A stretch of DNA of 64,000 nt, from assembly GCA_958510825.1 (NCBI GenBank), contig OY294054.1, forward strand, positions 11,114,019 through 11,178,018, in the 5' to 3' direction. This DNA is from Brachypterus glaber. Taxonomy: Eukaryota > Arthropoda > Insecta > Coleoptera > Kateretidae. Position 1 is the first letter of the stretch. Every line of letters begins with the position of its first letter. The translations under genes were made by a program, and so were the position numbers. This document shows, piece after piece, positions 1 to 11,983 of the stretch. The notes beneath the pieces are model-generated. The model was not told the DNA's origin and made no database searches. It was given only the letters and a program-made list of their open reading frames with translations.

Positions 1-89
1 AAATACAAAAATGAGTTGGTCTAGTCTCTGGCACATATTTTTTTTGGGTTTTTGGGCATAGCCAACAAAAAAAAATAATAAAAAAAAGC

Positions 90-330
90 CAGGGACTAGA
101 TAAACGCATTTTTATATCTTCGGGGTCGCTAAAACCGAATCTGACCTCAGAATTGCTCCAACAGGTCACAATTGTTTTCTACACTTAAAAAAGGGTGCGA
201 AAATTCCATAAATTTAGATGTTTTTATGATTAGAAAAAAATTGGGATCTGATGGAGCAATTCTGAGATCAGATTCGGTTTCAGCGAACCCAAAAATATGA
301 AAACACATTGGTCTTTCCAGAGACTAATAT
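90..330. repeat. Hairpin repeat, 39-bp arms
   Basis: The arm at 122-160 is the reverse complement of 252-290 with three mismatches by eye; the core shared word is AGATTCGGTTT. Weaker pairing continues outwards to about 90 and 330 around a 'ggactag / agactaa' word. The loop is AT-rich and has no reading frame. The word resembles the 'ctgaatctgataat' units of the tandem array near 16.8-17.5 kb, so the two may be related. Probably an old fold-back MITE; no target duplication is clear. Confidence 0.6.
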
Positions 331-839
331 TATTTTTTTTTGTATGGCTGTATAAGTAAAAGAGTTAAATAAAATTTTGCCTATCCAATTTAGAACACTT
401 TCTTGTTTAATAATTGGTAACGTCTAACAAGACTATATCACTGAAATTTGGCAAAATTACTTATTCTAATATTATAAACAAACTCCACTTGGGGGCAGAG
501 TGGAAATTTTTTAAACTTTTACAATATTTTAATGAAAATTGATATGTTTGGAATATCCATCTTTCACACAAAATGTTTTAAAGGCATGCTTTTATGTGTC
601 ATATATTTTCCTTAAGGATCACCTTACAATTTTATTTCCAGTTAAATAAGCCTGAAAATACCGTAATAGCTAAAAACAGTATTTTAAACTTTAGTTTATT
701 AAAGTTGTAATAAAAACCTGATTTTAAAACATCCTTTTCTATTTTGCGTTCAAAATGATTTCGTTTCGACACTCATTAACAAACTTATTACATGGAAAAA
801 ATGGAAAAATCTAAAATGTTAAATCATTTTAGTTGACGC
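331..839. other. AT-rich spacer
   Basis: About 500 bp of AT-rich sequence. No coding-like frame, hairpin or repeat shared with other parts of the window was seen. Confidence 0.5.
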
Positions 840-1130
840 AATGGGGGGTAGTGGGCGCTCGTGTTGGGATAATCCACTGTCCAGCTGGGAAATAGTTGGA
901 ATGATTGTGTAGCAGAGTTGGGAAATTGGTAGTGAGAATAGTTGGGTAAATTGATTGGCAATGTTGCGAAGTTGGTAGAGAAGCAGACCAGATTTTTTGG
1001 GGACCTTTTTCTTTTAGTCATAAAAATTTTTCATCAGGAGTAAGGATTTTTTTTTAGTTTTCAAAATTTTCCGTCATGGGTAAAGTTTTTTTTCTCAGGG
1101 TAATAAGTTGAGAAAATTTTGACCTGCCCC
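840..1130. repeat. Dispersed GTTGGGAA / GTCATCAAAATTTTT repeat, copy 1
   Basis: Contains scattered GTTGGGAA words followed by 'gggacc-tttttcttttagtcat-aaaatttttc-tcaggagtaa'. The same order of words recurs at about 16145-16500 and 28790-28920, so this is a dispersed repeat family. The minus-strand open frame across it is low-complexity and is not a gene. Confidence 0.6.
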
Positions 1131-1269
1131 AAAAAAAAAACACTTAGATAATAAATATTTTGGAACCAAAATGGAGCGCGGGCTCGCAAGCGCAATATTA
1201 AATGGTCTAAGTTGTAACCAAAAAATATTTCATAAAATAAATAACAATTTGTTCACTAAAATGTATGCA

Positions 1270-1424
1270 AAATGAAAAAAATTGTATAAAATATACGTTT
1301 TAAAGAACATTTAGGGCAGCCGCCCCTTAGGAAACTCTCCGTAGCCGCGTCGTTTCCTAACTTGCTCGTGCGATATTATTTGCTCGTGCGATTGTATTTT
1401 AAAACTAGTATCACAATATACTAT
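1270..1424. repeat. Right half of ATATACTAT-ended repeat
   Basis: Matches the right half of the element at 12043-12446 and of 29268-29857: a 'gaaaaaattgtataaa' start, a GC-containing centre with inverted 'ggaaactc / gtttcc' words, then 'aaaactagta...atatactat'. It is 5' truncated relative to the 12-kb copy. AT-rich spacer follows to about 1640. Confidence 0.6.
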
Positions 1425-1760
1425 TTTTACAATTTTTATTAAGCATTTGATTTAATTCTGTGCGATCGTTTAGGCAGATCCTCTTTAACCTCGCTCGTTA
1501 AATTAAAACGTCATTTTCAGTAAATTTCATTGTTTTGTAAATGTTAGTTTGTGAAACATAATTATAAAGGGCTATAATATACCCGATGGTTACGAAATTA
1601 TTATACAGGGGTTAATTTTTGCTGTTCATAATCAAAAAAAATTTTTGACTGAAAACAGAGCCAACTATTTTAAATGGTTGGATATAAAAAAACAGTATTT
1701 CGTTATGTATGAGATATTAAAACATAAACACATGAAAATTTGGAACAACTTGTTTTCGTC

Positions 1761-2602
1761 TTTACACAGAGTGCGCCCCTGTTATGTTAAGGTTTTTTGG
1801 AATGCACACAAATTTTTCTCTAGTTGTTAATAGTAGACTATCCCCTCATTACATACCACTAGTCACCTAAATCGCAGCTGCTCATTCTTGGAAGATTATT
1901 AGCTTTTTCTGTTCCCAAAATTTTGTGAAAAAATTGGGAATGGTCTCCCGGTAGTACTTTACATACGTATGTTATGTTAAGTACTACTGGGAGTCCATTC
2001 CCTATTTTTTTCAAAATTTTGGGATCGTGCTGAGGGGTAGTTTTCAACCAACAAATGCTCGATGACGGTATTTCTCTGTTTTGTTTGTTTAAAAATATAA
2101 ACAAATTGATCTACCAAATTATTTTTACTCTGTTATGTAAAGTACTACCGGGAGACTATTCCCTATTTTTTTCAAAATTTTCGGATCGTGCCGACGGGTC
2201 GTTTTCGGCCAATACATTCTCGATGACGCACAGTGAGAGTTTAGGCTTTTTGGAATGACCACCAAATTTTTTTTTTGGTTGTTGATACTAGACTACCTTT
2301 ATCTTCGGTAAGGCACTGCCAAAGTATTAATGAAAATTGATTTTTTTTTAATAACACCAAAACGTATAAAGAATCTTTTGGAACAATCCTCCTTAACCCC
2401 CGACGAGAAAAAACCCCTTGTATCAAACAACCAAAAAAAAAGTTAAAAGGTGGAAAAAGCTAAAAATCTCCTAAGAAGGAACAGCTGCGATTTAGTTGAC
2501 TAGTGATATGTAATGAGGCGGTAGTCTGCTATCAACAACTAAAACAAAATTTGTGTGGTCATTCCAAGAAACCTACTCTTAACAGGGTCGCACTGTGTAC
2601 AT
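1761..2602. mobile_element. MITE-like element, 130-bp terminal inverted repeats
   Basis: Positions 1761-1892 pair with 2470-2602 over about 130 bp with scattered mismatches, including the words CAGCTG, 'ctcattacat' and GGAATG. The 840-bp body holds two direct copies of a unit of about 115 bp at 1948-2065 and 2129-2246, each carrying 'agtactac-gggag', 'tccctatttttttcaaaatttt' in part, and 'tcgatgacg'. No transposase frame is present. Likely a non-autonomous DNA transposon of uncertain superfamily. Confidence 0.75.
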
Positions 2603-3500
2603 TGCTTCTATTCTAAGGCTATTAAAAAAATCAACCCTTTAAAATTATTTTATTGTAACCCGTTATATTTTTCGGCAGGTGTCTTTTATATTTGCTTGCT
2701 TGCTTGCTTTGAAACTCAAAGACTTAACCAAGAGACCTCCTCTGAGCCAATATCCTGACCTTTATTGAAAGGACGGGCAGGTTTAAGGAGGACTCAAATT
2801 AGTAAAAGGCTAGGATTGCCTAGGGTGACAAAAAGGGCCACAAATGGCCTAGTTGTCCGGCTTTGGCCAACTCAACATTTTACTTCTTCTACTAAGTTTA
2901 GTTTTGATCCGTTAAATAGTATAATCTACTGTAGGCCTATATGGCTATAAAAGACGGAAGTGCGGAAATAACAAGTCAGTTTTTTGCTATGTACATGTGA
3001 GATCTTAAAACGTAATCACACGTAAACACATCAAAATTTGGATAAACTTGCGTTTTTGTCATAACATCAGTTTTCTCATATGGTCACTAAAAATGTAAAA
3101 AATCACCCTTGTAAAGTTACTTGTTTCGTTTTCACTCAGTATATTCGTTGGTTATATCTCAGCAGGTGTCTTTTGAATTTGCTTCCGGTAGGGTTGAATT
3201 ACCGTTATATTTACCGTTATCCCAGTGAAATTATTAAACCACGTATTAATTACATAACATTTGGCAAAACAGGTAAATGGATACATACTTTCTTGAAATC
3301 CGATCCATGGCGCCCAAGCGTGAGAATGATTGATCACCCTATTTACCATACAGATCTTTTGTACATTTTATTGAATAGATACTCCTGCTGCTGCGGAATT
3401 TTGGTATTTGATAGCAGAAGAAAATTATACTTGTTTGTCTTTAGGTCAAAGCGTTTAAAGTTATTATTAGTTCAATTATATTTTTACCAAAACTGAACCG
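2603..3500. repeat. Degenerate duplicated flank
   Basis: Two pieces repeat in direct orientation: 1703-1762 resembles 2989-3061 ('gatnttaaaacataaacaca', 'aaatttgga-aaactt'), and the word 'cggcaggtgtcttttatatttgctt' at about 2672 (partly) resembles 3162-3186. This suggests an older duplication around the 1761-2602 element. A 138-codon frame at 3080-3496 (+) has no recognisable domain and an AT-driven composition rich in Leu, Tyr and Ile, so I do not call it a gene. Confidence 0.4.
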
Positions 3501-4129
3501 TTTTTTCTTGTCGAGAGAGAAGTTGTCAAGATCTCGCTTCTTTTGTGTAAGATAAAAAAATTACAGCAATAATTAATAACAGATAGAAAACTCTTGGTTG
3601 CAATTGGATAATGCCGATTTTAATAATTAAACGTCAGAGACATAACCTCAAATTGGCAAATTAATTTTTAGACAATTTTTGCGTTTTTTGAATGTTTACC
3701 AAACATTGTTTAGGTCGTAGGAAAAACAGTATACGCAACTCGACGCAAACCATTTTCAGTTTACTTCGAGTGAATAAAGTTCGCGTACTCGGTGCGTAAT
3801 ATACTATTTTTGCCATTATTGCTGTTTTCAGTGTGAAAAATTCAGCAGCAGTTTCCATGACATTTATACGAGTTCAATGGCAGTTACGCTGACAGTCACG
3901 CCTTTCCTCCAAACATCACTGACTGCTGTGCCTCAGTCTGTTAAAGCAGAAGGAAGAAGATAAGAGCGGATAAAAGTCACGAACTCAGTACAAGCCCATA
4001 ATAGAGGTTCGTATTCCTCGCTAAACTGTACGACCTGGCAAACAATTCAAATTTTTTTAAAGTAGAAAATTAGTATCTTTAGGGCAAAAAGGGCTACTAC
4101 TACTACAGGGCCACTAATTTTTTTTAACG
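3501..4129. other. Unannotated spacer, locally GC-richer
   Basis: 3840-4030 is noticeably richer in GC than its surroundings ('cagttacgctgacagtcacg', 'gaaggaagaagataagagcg') but no frame longer than about 40 codons or known motif was recognised. It could be single-copy sequence or an old repeat. Confidence 0.35.
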
Positions 4130-4243
4130 ATGTTTAATATAGAGTCTATATGCGTCGGAGAAGGGGTTGATGAATCTAAATATGCACCCATAATGAAATT
4201 TCAAAGGCCACTTTACCTTCAAACTATTCCAATTACCGTATAA
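4130..4243 (+). CDS. Coding-like micro-ORF, unrecognised
   Basis: ATG at 4130 opens 37 codons to TAA at 4241-4243. The composition is more protein-like than most frames nearby: it starts MFNIESICVGEGVDESKY and ends with an LQTIPITV stretch, with few low-complexity residues. No family was recognised, there is no paralog in the window, and no convincing splice sites border it. It could be a decayed exon, a fragment of a transposon protein, or chance. Confidence 0.15.
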   Translation: MFNIESICVGEGVDESKYAPIMKFQRPLYLQTIPITV

Positions 4244-6357
4244 TCAGTTCTTGTGATTGGTGTCCTAATCAATTGGCAATCAAGAACAGATCTTGGAGCG
4301 AACATCCCTCCTACATGCCGGATATAACGTTTCAGATATATCTACTATCAGACACTCTGTCAATTAAACTTTTGTGGTAAAACGATAGTTAATTTAATTC
4401 GACTGTTCAACAGTGAATTCGATTTAATTTATTATTACCCGACTACAGCATACACACTGAGAAAATAATCGGATCATATGTTTTACGTTTCTCTATACCT
4501 ATAATAACTAATCAAAATTTTGTTATTATTTACCGATTTTAATATTACTGAATACTGTAACATACTGTAAGCTAGATCAATAACACAACTTAAAGTATAC
4601 CTTACTATAACTGTGGTATACTTTACCAAATGTTACAATTAGTTTTACTACATGCTAGTATTATTTAGGGGTTGTTCTGATTTTTGAGGAAAAAATTGAC
4701 GATTTTTGTTTTTTTTTTCAGACGACCTGTATTATTTTTATGTACAAAACTTTTGACAAAGTATTAGACAACTCTTAAAGTTCACAAAAATAAATGTTTT
4801 TTATCGGTCATAAATATATGTGCAGCACGCGCTGAAGTTAGAAACCTCAAAAATAACATGGAAAACGGTTCCAGCGATAGCTCGGCCCCCAATGGTCCGA
4901 AACACAAAAATCAAAAACAGTCATGTTAAAAATGACATCCTTTAGTTCGCTAGTGTAGACATAAGTCAAAATTTCAAAAAAACAAAAAGTCCACGCGTAT
5001 TTTAGTGAAAAAAACAAACAAAACAAACAAAACAAAACGGGTAAAAAAGGAGGAATAAAAAATAACTGTAATATTGGTACACTTATAGTTAAATGAAAAA
5101 GAAGCTATGAAGGTATATAATGCTTTGCATTTAATAGTTTACACTACAGTGGATATAGCCCAGAAAACCAGCTTGAAAGTCTAGTATATAGCAGCCTTGC
5201 TTCTAAATAGCAAGTAAAATGGAAGAAATAATGGACGTTCAAAATATTTCTCAAAAATTGAACGAAAAATGGACGTAGAATTGTACATCTAAAAGTACTC
5301 AAAATTATATCGAAAAATGTATGCTATGTTATATTAATTTAAGGTCTTATTTTTATAGGTTCCATTTTTAATACTAAATACTTCCTAATTTAATAAATTA
5401 TTTTGAGTCGATAATATACGCCTTTATTTGATAAAATTTGGGACGACCTAAAAATGACCAATTTTATGTCGAAAATTTAAAAAAAAACGGCGAAAAAAAA
5501 AGACAATTTGATTATTTAGCTTCTGAAATGAATATGAAAATTTAAATTTTCAACAAAAATTATCTAAAGTGTGCTGTGATAATACTCAAACAAACATAGT
5601 ATATATTTTGATCCCACTGAGTTCAGAAATAATAACCTTTCTTTGAGGGAAATGAACTATTTTATTTCTATCGATTATTTTTTAACGTTTTTATCAACCA
5701 ATCATTTAACAATATTTATGACCACGTGCTTATTTCTGTCCAATTATATTACATGTATATCAGGAATGTTCTACTGTCGAAAATTCTAGTGAGAATCGCT
5801 GTAGTATTTTATTTTTCAGTATTTCTCTTTTACAACAAGATTTCATACCTAAAACTAATTAATAATTAAATGAATATTTTACTATTTATAATTATTTTTA
5901 TTACTTTATTATTTACCAAAAAATACCACAAAATATTCTTTTTATAAAACGCAATGACAGTTTTTATATAATAAAACAATTCATATCATTTTGCGATGAA
6001 AATAATATAAAAAATGGTTTGACTATTATAAATTGTTAAAAAATAATCTTCCGAATAACATATGATTCTTGGAATTATAATTTTTTATTTAGGTCGATAT
6101 TTTTTATCTATTATATGTCGAAAATAGCATCTATTTTAGGTTTCTGAATGATTTTGTACATTTGGGGATATTAAAATGTTTCTAGACGATAAAAATAGCT
6201 TGCTTTCAGTGCACTAGTTTTGCATATTTCTTAATATCGTCACATAAATTTAAAGTTCTCGGCTGGGATATTCAGATAATTTTGGGACACTTGTGCGTCT
6301 CATAATTTTGGGACACTTTTGCATCACAGAACAACAATGATCCCATCCGAGAACTGT
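4244..6357. other. AT-rich spacer
   Basis: About 2.1 kb of AT-rich DNA without convincing genes. Minor points: 'ataattttgggacactt' occurs twice at about 6272-6320, and a related 'ttttggaacacttttt' is at about 7310. A minus-strand 62-codon frame at 4847-5035 is Phe/Leu/Tyr rich and judged spurious. Confidence 0.45.
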
Positions 6358-6359
6358 TA

Positions 6360-7287
6360 GAGGAAAGGTAGCTGGGCTACCCATTTTATTTTTTCTTGTA
6401 AAAAAATAAATAAAAGTTTATTTCCAATACCAAACGTACCCACCGATAGCTATATTAATTAGTCACAATCTGTTATAAATTCATATTGATTAAAACAAAT
6501 AATAAATTCATTATTTCGTAAATAGTGAGAAGGTGCACTTTTGTGTCGATTTGAAATTGGCCCTAAATATGGGCTGCCCCCAAAATTGTGTAATAAATAT
6601 TAGATTTGAAGTGGCAATCAATCTTATTGGTCGCAATAAGTTAAAAGTATAAAAGTTATATCTAAAATGAAATAATAAATCAAATAACTCCTAATATAGA
6701 ACGTGGTATATTAAACATTTTTAAAGCTTTGAAGGTACCCATCTCGTACTGCCTCATCGCTATTATAGCACGTTTCATATCGCCCTCGTTCCATTTTCTT
6801 CTATTCTTGGCTGTTGCTGATCTTTTCTTGGCCTCCTAGAAAAATTCTAGGCTTAAATACATAGTTCTATATAGCTCATAATAGAAACACAGGGATGGCC
6901 CATATTGCAAAAATACTCGGAGTATACAACAAAAGAGGTTATGTCTAAAACTCAGTAATTAGAAGAAAACTAATAAGCACACATCAAAGCCCGATTATGT
7001 GGCTTTAATTTGTTGCAGAAATGGTTTTGAAAACGTTGTTATCTATCAGGTAACGGAATTTATAAACTTACCTAAAAAAGTTCTGTGGCTTGCTGAAAAG
7101 GACGGAAAATAAAAATAAATTCTCAAACGTCAACGAATGTATGAATTAATTAATGAATCTTTACTGTGGAAGTTTAACTTCGCCATTTACGATTTGCGAT
7201 AGTCGGATGCAGAGAACTGCATCGGATAGCTGAGAAACCCACCTAGCCCATATTACAAGACCTAGCCCACATTTGCTACCCTTCCTC
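6360..7287. mobile_element. TA-flanked element with GAGGAAAGGTAGC ends
   Basis: The left end GAGGAAAGGTAGC at 6360 pairs with GCTACCCTTCCTC ending at 7287; both sides carry TA (6358-6359 and 7288-7289), as expected for a Tc1/mariner-pogo type target duplication. Length 928 bp. A 'tgggct' or 'gcccat' word recurs at both ends and inside (about 6373, 6569, 6895, 7237, 7262). The body is AT-rich and lacks a transposase. In size, ends and reiterated phrase it matches the elements at 25760-26714 and 34626-35545. Confidence 0.6.
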
Positions 7288-7389
7288 TAATATCGTAAGC
7301 GTCACATATTTTGGAACACTTTTTGGGACATTTTTTCGTAACGATTCCAGACCCCTACCCCTACCCCAGGTCTAAAACATATTAATTAA

Positions 7390-7560
7390 TGATCCTAGCC
7401 AAGAATAATAGGTTTTCCTTTCATAGAAATTAATTTTTCCTAAAAATTTTATCGGTCGGACTTTTCATTCTCGAGTTATCATGCGCACAAAAAAGTATCA
7501 CACGGACGGATAGACAGACAGTAAGATAGACAGTTTTTTTGAAAGGTGTTTAGAATTTGA
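7390..7560. repeat. Dispersed 'GACAGACAG' repeat block
   Basis: Words 'ctcgagttatc', 'cacaaaa', 'cggacggatagacagacag' form the same order as at 19860-19945, 24440-24530, 30310-30380 and, inverted, 40200-40330. This is a widespread repeat in the window. The remaining sequence to 7942 is AT-rich spacer. Confidence 0.5.
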
Positions 7561-7944
7561 TAAAAAAGATTTTTATATAAAATTTTTTGATCTGGATTAA
7601 ATAGGTACCTACCTATTTTTTGAGGATTTTGGTAATTTAAAAACCATCATATAATGCTCCTCAAGCACTACCTACGTGACTTAAAGAGTTTAAAAATAAT
7701 ATATTGCAGTGATTAGTGCACTCAGTTGACAAACATTACTAGGTGAAAGTTAAAACACTTGTATGATGACAAAAAACTGCTGTAATCAATAGGGTGGACT
7801 AGTTTTATTTTCTTAAAAAATATTGGAACAAGTGACTAAATCATCCTGGTGACACCTAATAATGAAATCCAATAGACAAAAGTCCAGTGTCACTATATTT
7901 TTACCCGGCTTACTAGATTTTTGTATGAGATTTTCGGAATAATA

Positions 7945-8099
7945 TGGAGGGCGTTAAGGGAAAAGGAACCAAGCGCCATTTGTACAAGTTATGACAAATT
8001 TGACTCAAAGTTTTTTTATTAAATAAACTGAAACTTTGAATCACATTTCTCATAATTTGTAAAAATGGCGCTTGGTTCCTTTTTGAGTAACGCCCTCCA
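7945..8099. mobile_element. Palindromic MITE, TGGAGGGCG ends
   Basis: A 155-bp hairpin: 7945-7999 pairs with 8047-8099, including the matched word GGAACCAAGCGCCAT and its complement ATGGCGCTTGGTTCC. The loop contains a second small pair, CAAAGTTT / AAACTTTG. TA sits on both sides (7943-7944, 8100-8101). It has no coding capacity and would be moved by a transposase supplied elsewhere, probably Tc1/mariner type given the TA. Confidence 0.8.
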
Positions 8100-8267
8100 T
8101 ATATCAAGGGATTTTTGAACTATTCAGTAGGATTTCTAGGACTTTTGAAAATTGTAGAAATTTTGTCGAAAATTGCTAATATTTTCGAGATTTTGTCGAG
8201 ATTTTTGAAAACCCTCTAAAAATTTGTACAAAGAAATTTAACTGGAAGCTTAAGAAGCACTTATAGT

Positions 8268-9640
8268 CGGAGAACTGGTGATCGATTTCATTGCATTATT
8301 TTTTCCCGGCTGTATTTTATACACGGTGTATTTGAAATAGGATCGGAAATTTTAACAGATGGCTTTACATCATAAAAAATGACAAAAAGTTCCTATAAAC
8401 ATATGTCTAAAAATGCGTCATAAGGGAGCTACGCCCTTTTGAAAGTGGCTAAAAAAATCGGTTTTTATTTAATAACTCAGGAACCCTTTGACATATATTA
8501 ACGAGGTTTTGCACGTGAATGAATCCTAATAAGGCCCATCTTTGTATGTAATTTTCACGTACTTATTTAAACCAGGGGTGTGCGAAACGGGGGGGGCTTA
8601 TCAGTTTTTTGTCCCAAACTTTTTTCTGTGTAACTTTTTTGCAATTTTATTTTTGAAATATGATTCCCCAGGTCAAAATACATAAAAAAGGTACTCTTGT
8701 TGTAATACTATAGGATTAATCGTTTTCGAGAAAAATTCATTTGAAGGTGAAATTCCACGGTTCGAGGACGAAAAATTAAATACTAAAATGTTGAAAACCA
8801 AAATTTTAATGATGCAGGGCGAATGTACATTAAAAACTAAGAAAAAAACCTCATATACAGGTACTTCCAAAAATGAATCCTAATGGAGCTATGGTCTCCT
8901 AAATATGCACCATTTTTAAAGGGCTATGGTAGCTTTAAAAGCGTTTTTTCGACCTACATGTATGGAAACTTTTTTTCTTAGCTTTTGATGTAGAATAACA
9001 TTGCATCATTAAAATTTTGGTTTTCGACATTTTAGTATTTAATTTTTCGTCCTCGAACCGTAAAATGTCACCTTCAAATGAACTTTTCTCGAAAACGGTT
9101 AATCCTACAGTATTACAACAAGAGTATCTTTTTTATGTATTTTGACCTGAGGAATCATATTTTAAAAATAAAATTGCAAAAAAGTTACACAGAAAAAAGT
9201 TTGGGACAAAAAACTGATAAGGACCCCCCTTTTCGCACACCCCTGGTTTAAATAAGTACGTGAAAATTACATACAAAGATGGGTCTTATTAGGATTAATT
9301 CACGTGCAAAAATCTCGTTAATATATCTCAAAGGGTTCCTGAGTTATTAAATAAAAACCGATTTTTTTAGCCAATTTGGGGCGTAGCTCCCTTATGACGC
9401 ATTTTTAGACATATGTTTATAGGAACTTTTTGTCAAATTTTATCATGTAGAATCACCTGTTAAAATTTCCGACCCTATTTCAAATACACCCTGTATATGT
9501 CTTACAGCACATTTAGATTAGGCTGTCTCCAAATAACTAGGTTCTGGATCCGGTTCCTTTGGTTTCTATAAGCTCAAAAGGCTGTGGAAATGTGGTATTA
9601 AGATCGAATACGTTCGAAAGACAAAAACTCTACACTGACC
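8268..9640. repeat. Older repeat split by the 8322-9493 palindrome
   Basis: Flanks 8268-8321 and 9494-9640 together form one copy of the repeat also present at about 10058-10210 and, inverted, at 10560-10740. Shared words are 'cccggctgtattttata', 'atgtctta', 'tccggttcctttgg' and 'caaaaggctgtgg'. Comparison with the uninterrupted paralog at 10100-10127 shows the exact junction of the insertion. Confidence 0.7.
8322..9493. mobile_element. 1.17-kb palindromic element, copy 1 (TA target)
   Basis: Arms of about 500 bp (8322-8820 and 8990-9493) are inverted copies with a short central spacer. Ends read CACGGTGTATTTGAAAT and ATTTCAAATACACCCTG. TA borders both sides (8320-8321, 9494-9495), and removing the element plus one TA recreates the paralogous uninterrupted sequence at about 10110. 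There is no transposase. The 20216-21307 element is a diverged relative, with shared arm words such as 'aacatatg', 'ataactca-gaaccctttga' and 'aataaggcccatctt'. Confidence 0.85.
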
Positions 9641-9838
9641 TCATATTTTGTTCTTTTTAAAAAAGTACGGCAGGTTTTTGGGGGCACCCAATCGTTTATT
9701 TTTTAATTAATTTATACCAAATATCTTGGAGGAAAATTTAAATTAGTTAAATAAGAAAAAATTAACTAAATAGCAATACTAATGGTCATAATAGCCAGAA
9801 ACTAATAATCAGACAAGTTATTAGACCAGCTATATTGC
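9641..9838. other. AT-rich spacer
   Basis: Short AT-rich stretch between the split repeat and a possible LINE remnant. Nothing recognised. Confidence 0.4.
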
Positions 9839-10081
9839 TCAACTATTACTGCTAAGTTGAACTATCAAACAAACTACCAATATTTCAAAATTATTAAAAT
9901 TTCCTAAGCATTTAATGTTCTCAGGAACGTTATTAAATAAGGCTATTGCTAAGTAATCAAACCCTTTCGAAATTGGATAAGGATGAATAACCGTTTGCTG
10001 TGTTATTAATAATTCTGAAAGAAATCTTTGAAGCTTAAAGGCTGCTGCTATAGAGCTAATAGTCGAAGAGCTAGTGACCAT
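9839..10081 (-). pseudogene. Possible LINE C-terminal remnant
   Basis: An 80-codon minus-strand frame. Its middle reads HPYPISKGFDYLAIALFNNV followed by PENIKCLGNFNNFE, which fits the C-terminal tail of jockey/CR1-type LINE reverse transcriptases (a 'lwN.LP..ik...s...Fk' pattern). It lacks the reverse transcriptase core and runs into the neighbouring repeat at its start, so at most it is a 5'-truncated fragment. The match is to a loose pattern only. Confidence 0.3.
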
Positions 10082-10740
10082 TTTTATTTCATTATTTGAT
10101 CCCGGCTATATTTTATATATGTCTTAAAGTACATTCAGATTAAGCTATTTTTAAATTGCTCCGAATCCGGTTCCTTTGGGTGCTAGCTCCAAAAGCTATG
10201 GCGAATGAGCTACCAAAAAATCTATTTTTAACTTGCCGAGTTATATACATTTCATTTAATACATTCAGATTAAGGTATTTTCATAGTTATACACAATAAT
10301 TCTGGGGCCAAAGGGTGAAGACAGTCTTTAAAAAGTGCCTTTAAAATATGTGATACCTAATTTTTTAAAGAAATGAGAACTTATGAAGTGACATTTTGAT
10401 TAAATGAAAATTAAAGAGAGTTTTTAGTATTGACATATGTCAGATAAAGTTTTTAAAGTCTTTTTTTTAACTCTTAGCCTAGTGAATAATTATGTAAAAC
10501 TGTGAAAATAGACTAATATATATGAAATAAATGTAATATGTTTGACTCGGTAAGTTAAAAATATATTTTTTGGCGGACCCCATTTCACCACCCTTTCGAG
10601 GCTTCTAGCATCCAAAGGAACCCGATCCAGGACCTGGCGATTTGCAAGTAGTTTAATTTGAATGTACTTTAAGACATACATAAAATACAGCTGGGAGCAA
10701 ATAATGAAATAAAAATGGTCACCAGCTCTTAGACTATAAC
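10058..10740. mobile_element. Inverted-repeat element, about 150-bp arms
   Basis: 10058-10260 is the inverted copy of about 10530-10740. Paired words include 'gaccatttttatttcatta', 'gtcttaaagtacattca', 'ggttcctttgg' and 'atatatttttaactt'. The spacer at 10260-10530 is AT-rich. Together with the copy split at 8268-9640 this is a three-arm repeat family. The superfamily is unclear and no terminal duplication was identified. Confidence 0.65.
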
Positions 10741-11038
10741 ACATATGATGACATCATAGTTAATATGAGTATGAAATTCATAGAATGCAGTTATTAAAGT
10801 ATGTCCATCAACCTTTTCTCTTAAACTTCCCAATAGAGAGTACTAACAAAAGTTTCTTAGAGAGCATCTACATGACACGACCAATTTAGATTTTCATTTA
10901 AAACAAGGTCTCGTTATTTTCCTTTATTTTCTTTCCCATCAACAATCCTTTATGTGGAAAAGTTTATGAAAAAATAGCATAATATATCATACAACTGCTA
11001 AACATTTAAGTTATAATTGGCAATTGTTAATTATTGCT
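10741..11038. other. AT-rich spacer
   Basis: About 300 bp with no repeat or coding-like frame recognised. Confidence 0.4.
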
Positions 11039-11041
11039 TAA

Positions 11042-11297
11042 GGGGCCATACGTAAAATACGTAACGCACTTTGGGGGAGTGGAATGTGCTTAGCATTACG
11101 ATGCGTTACGATGGGGAGGGGGAAGACGTTTTATTATTTTTAGAGAAATAATAACGGTTTCTTTTTTTCCCAAACATTTGTTTATGAGGATCTTGGTTGC
11201 TGGCATTATGTATTTATTAATCTCAGCATTACGAAGCGTTACTTGGGGGGAAAGAGGTCAACATTTGCATAATTTTGCGTATTTAAAGTATGACCCC
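11042..11297. mobile_element. PIF/Harbinger-like MITE, GGGGYCATAC ends (short copy)
   Basis: Ends GGGGCCATACGTAAAATACG and the complementary CGTATTTAAAGTATGACCCC pair. TAA flanks both sides (11039-11041, 11298-11300), the three-base TWA duplication typical of PIF/Harbinger. Subterminal words 'gtaacgcac', 'gcgttac' and 'gggggag' repeat inside. 256 bp, no protein. A longer relative is at 33555-34263. Confidence 0.75.
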
Positions 11298-11300
11298 TAA

Positions 11301-11983
11301 ATAGTCTTTTTTGTGTATTTTGAGCATAACGTGACTAAAAATGTTTCTTTCTGTAAATAAAAATATTGGACTTTTGTCCCACACTAGTAGTAAATTCAGT
11401 TCAGTGCTGCCGTAATTATGTACACCTTTATATTTTCCAATTTGTTACCCTTCGTTTGCTTCATATTTTTACATTAGTGCCTTGTAACAAAGGATTTTTT
11501 TTATTAACTTCCTACCTATCCACGTACATTTCTTATTGATTTTATTTCCAAATAATATCAGCCCCTTCACATCAATAGTTTCCTTATTACCCTAATGCAT
11601 TTCAATTATAAATAAGTAATTATTTTCTAGAATTCTGTCTGGAATTAAAATTTATTTTCTACAATAGCGAATAATAAGTTATTGTCAATAACTTTACATA
11701 CATTTTTGCTATTTTGGCACATTTTCTATTTTACTTAACTTCTGCAATGGCACTAAAATTTTGAGGCGATTTTGATTTTTTGATTTTAAGTAAAAGTCTT
11801 TTTAAAACTTTAATCTTTGAATTTTAGCTCTTAACCTAGTTTAAGCCCTCTTTCTATCCTACCTATCCCTAACCAATTCTTTCGATTCCCTAAAAAATCA
11901 AAAAGTAGGCCTCATATCTTGTTATGTTACTAACTAAACCTTTATAAATTGTATTCTAAGTAATTTTTTTTTTTAATATCACC
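11301..11983. other. AT-rich spacer
   Basis: About 680 bp without recognisable genes, hairpins or repeats shared elsewhere in the window. Confidence 0.45.

Noticed and set aside
3080..3496. 138-codon plus frame
   Set aside because: No domain, no conserved motif, AT-driven composition, and it overlaps a degenerate repeated region.
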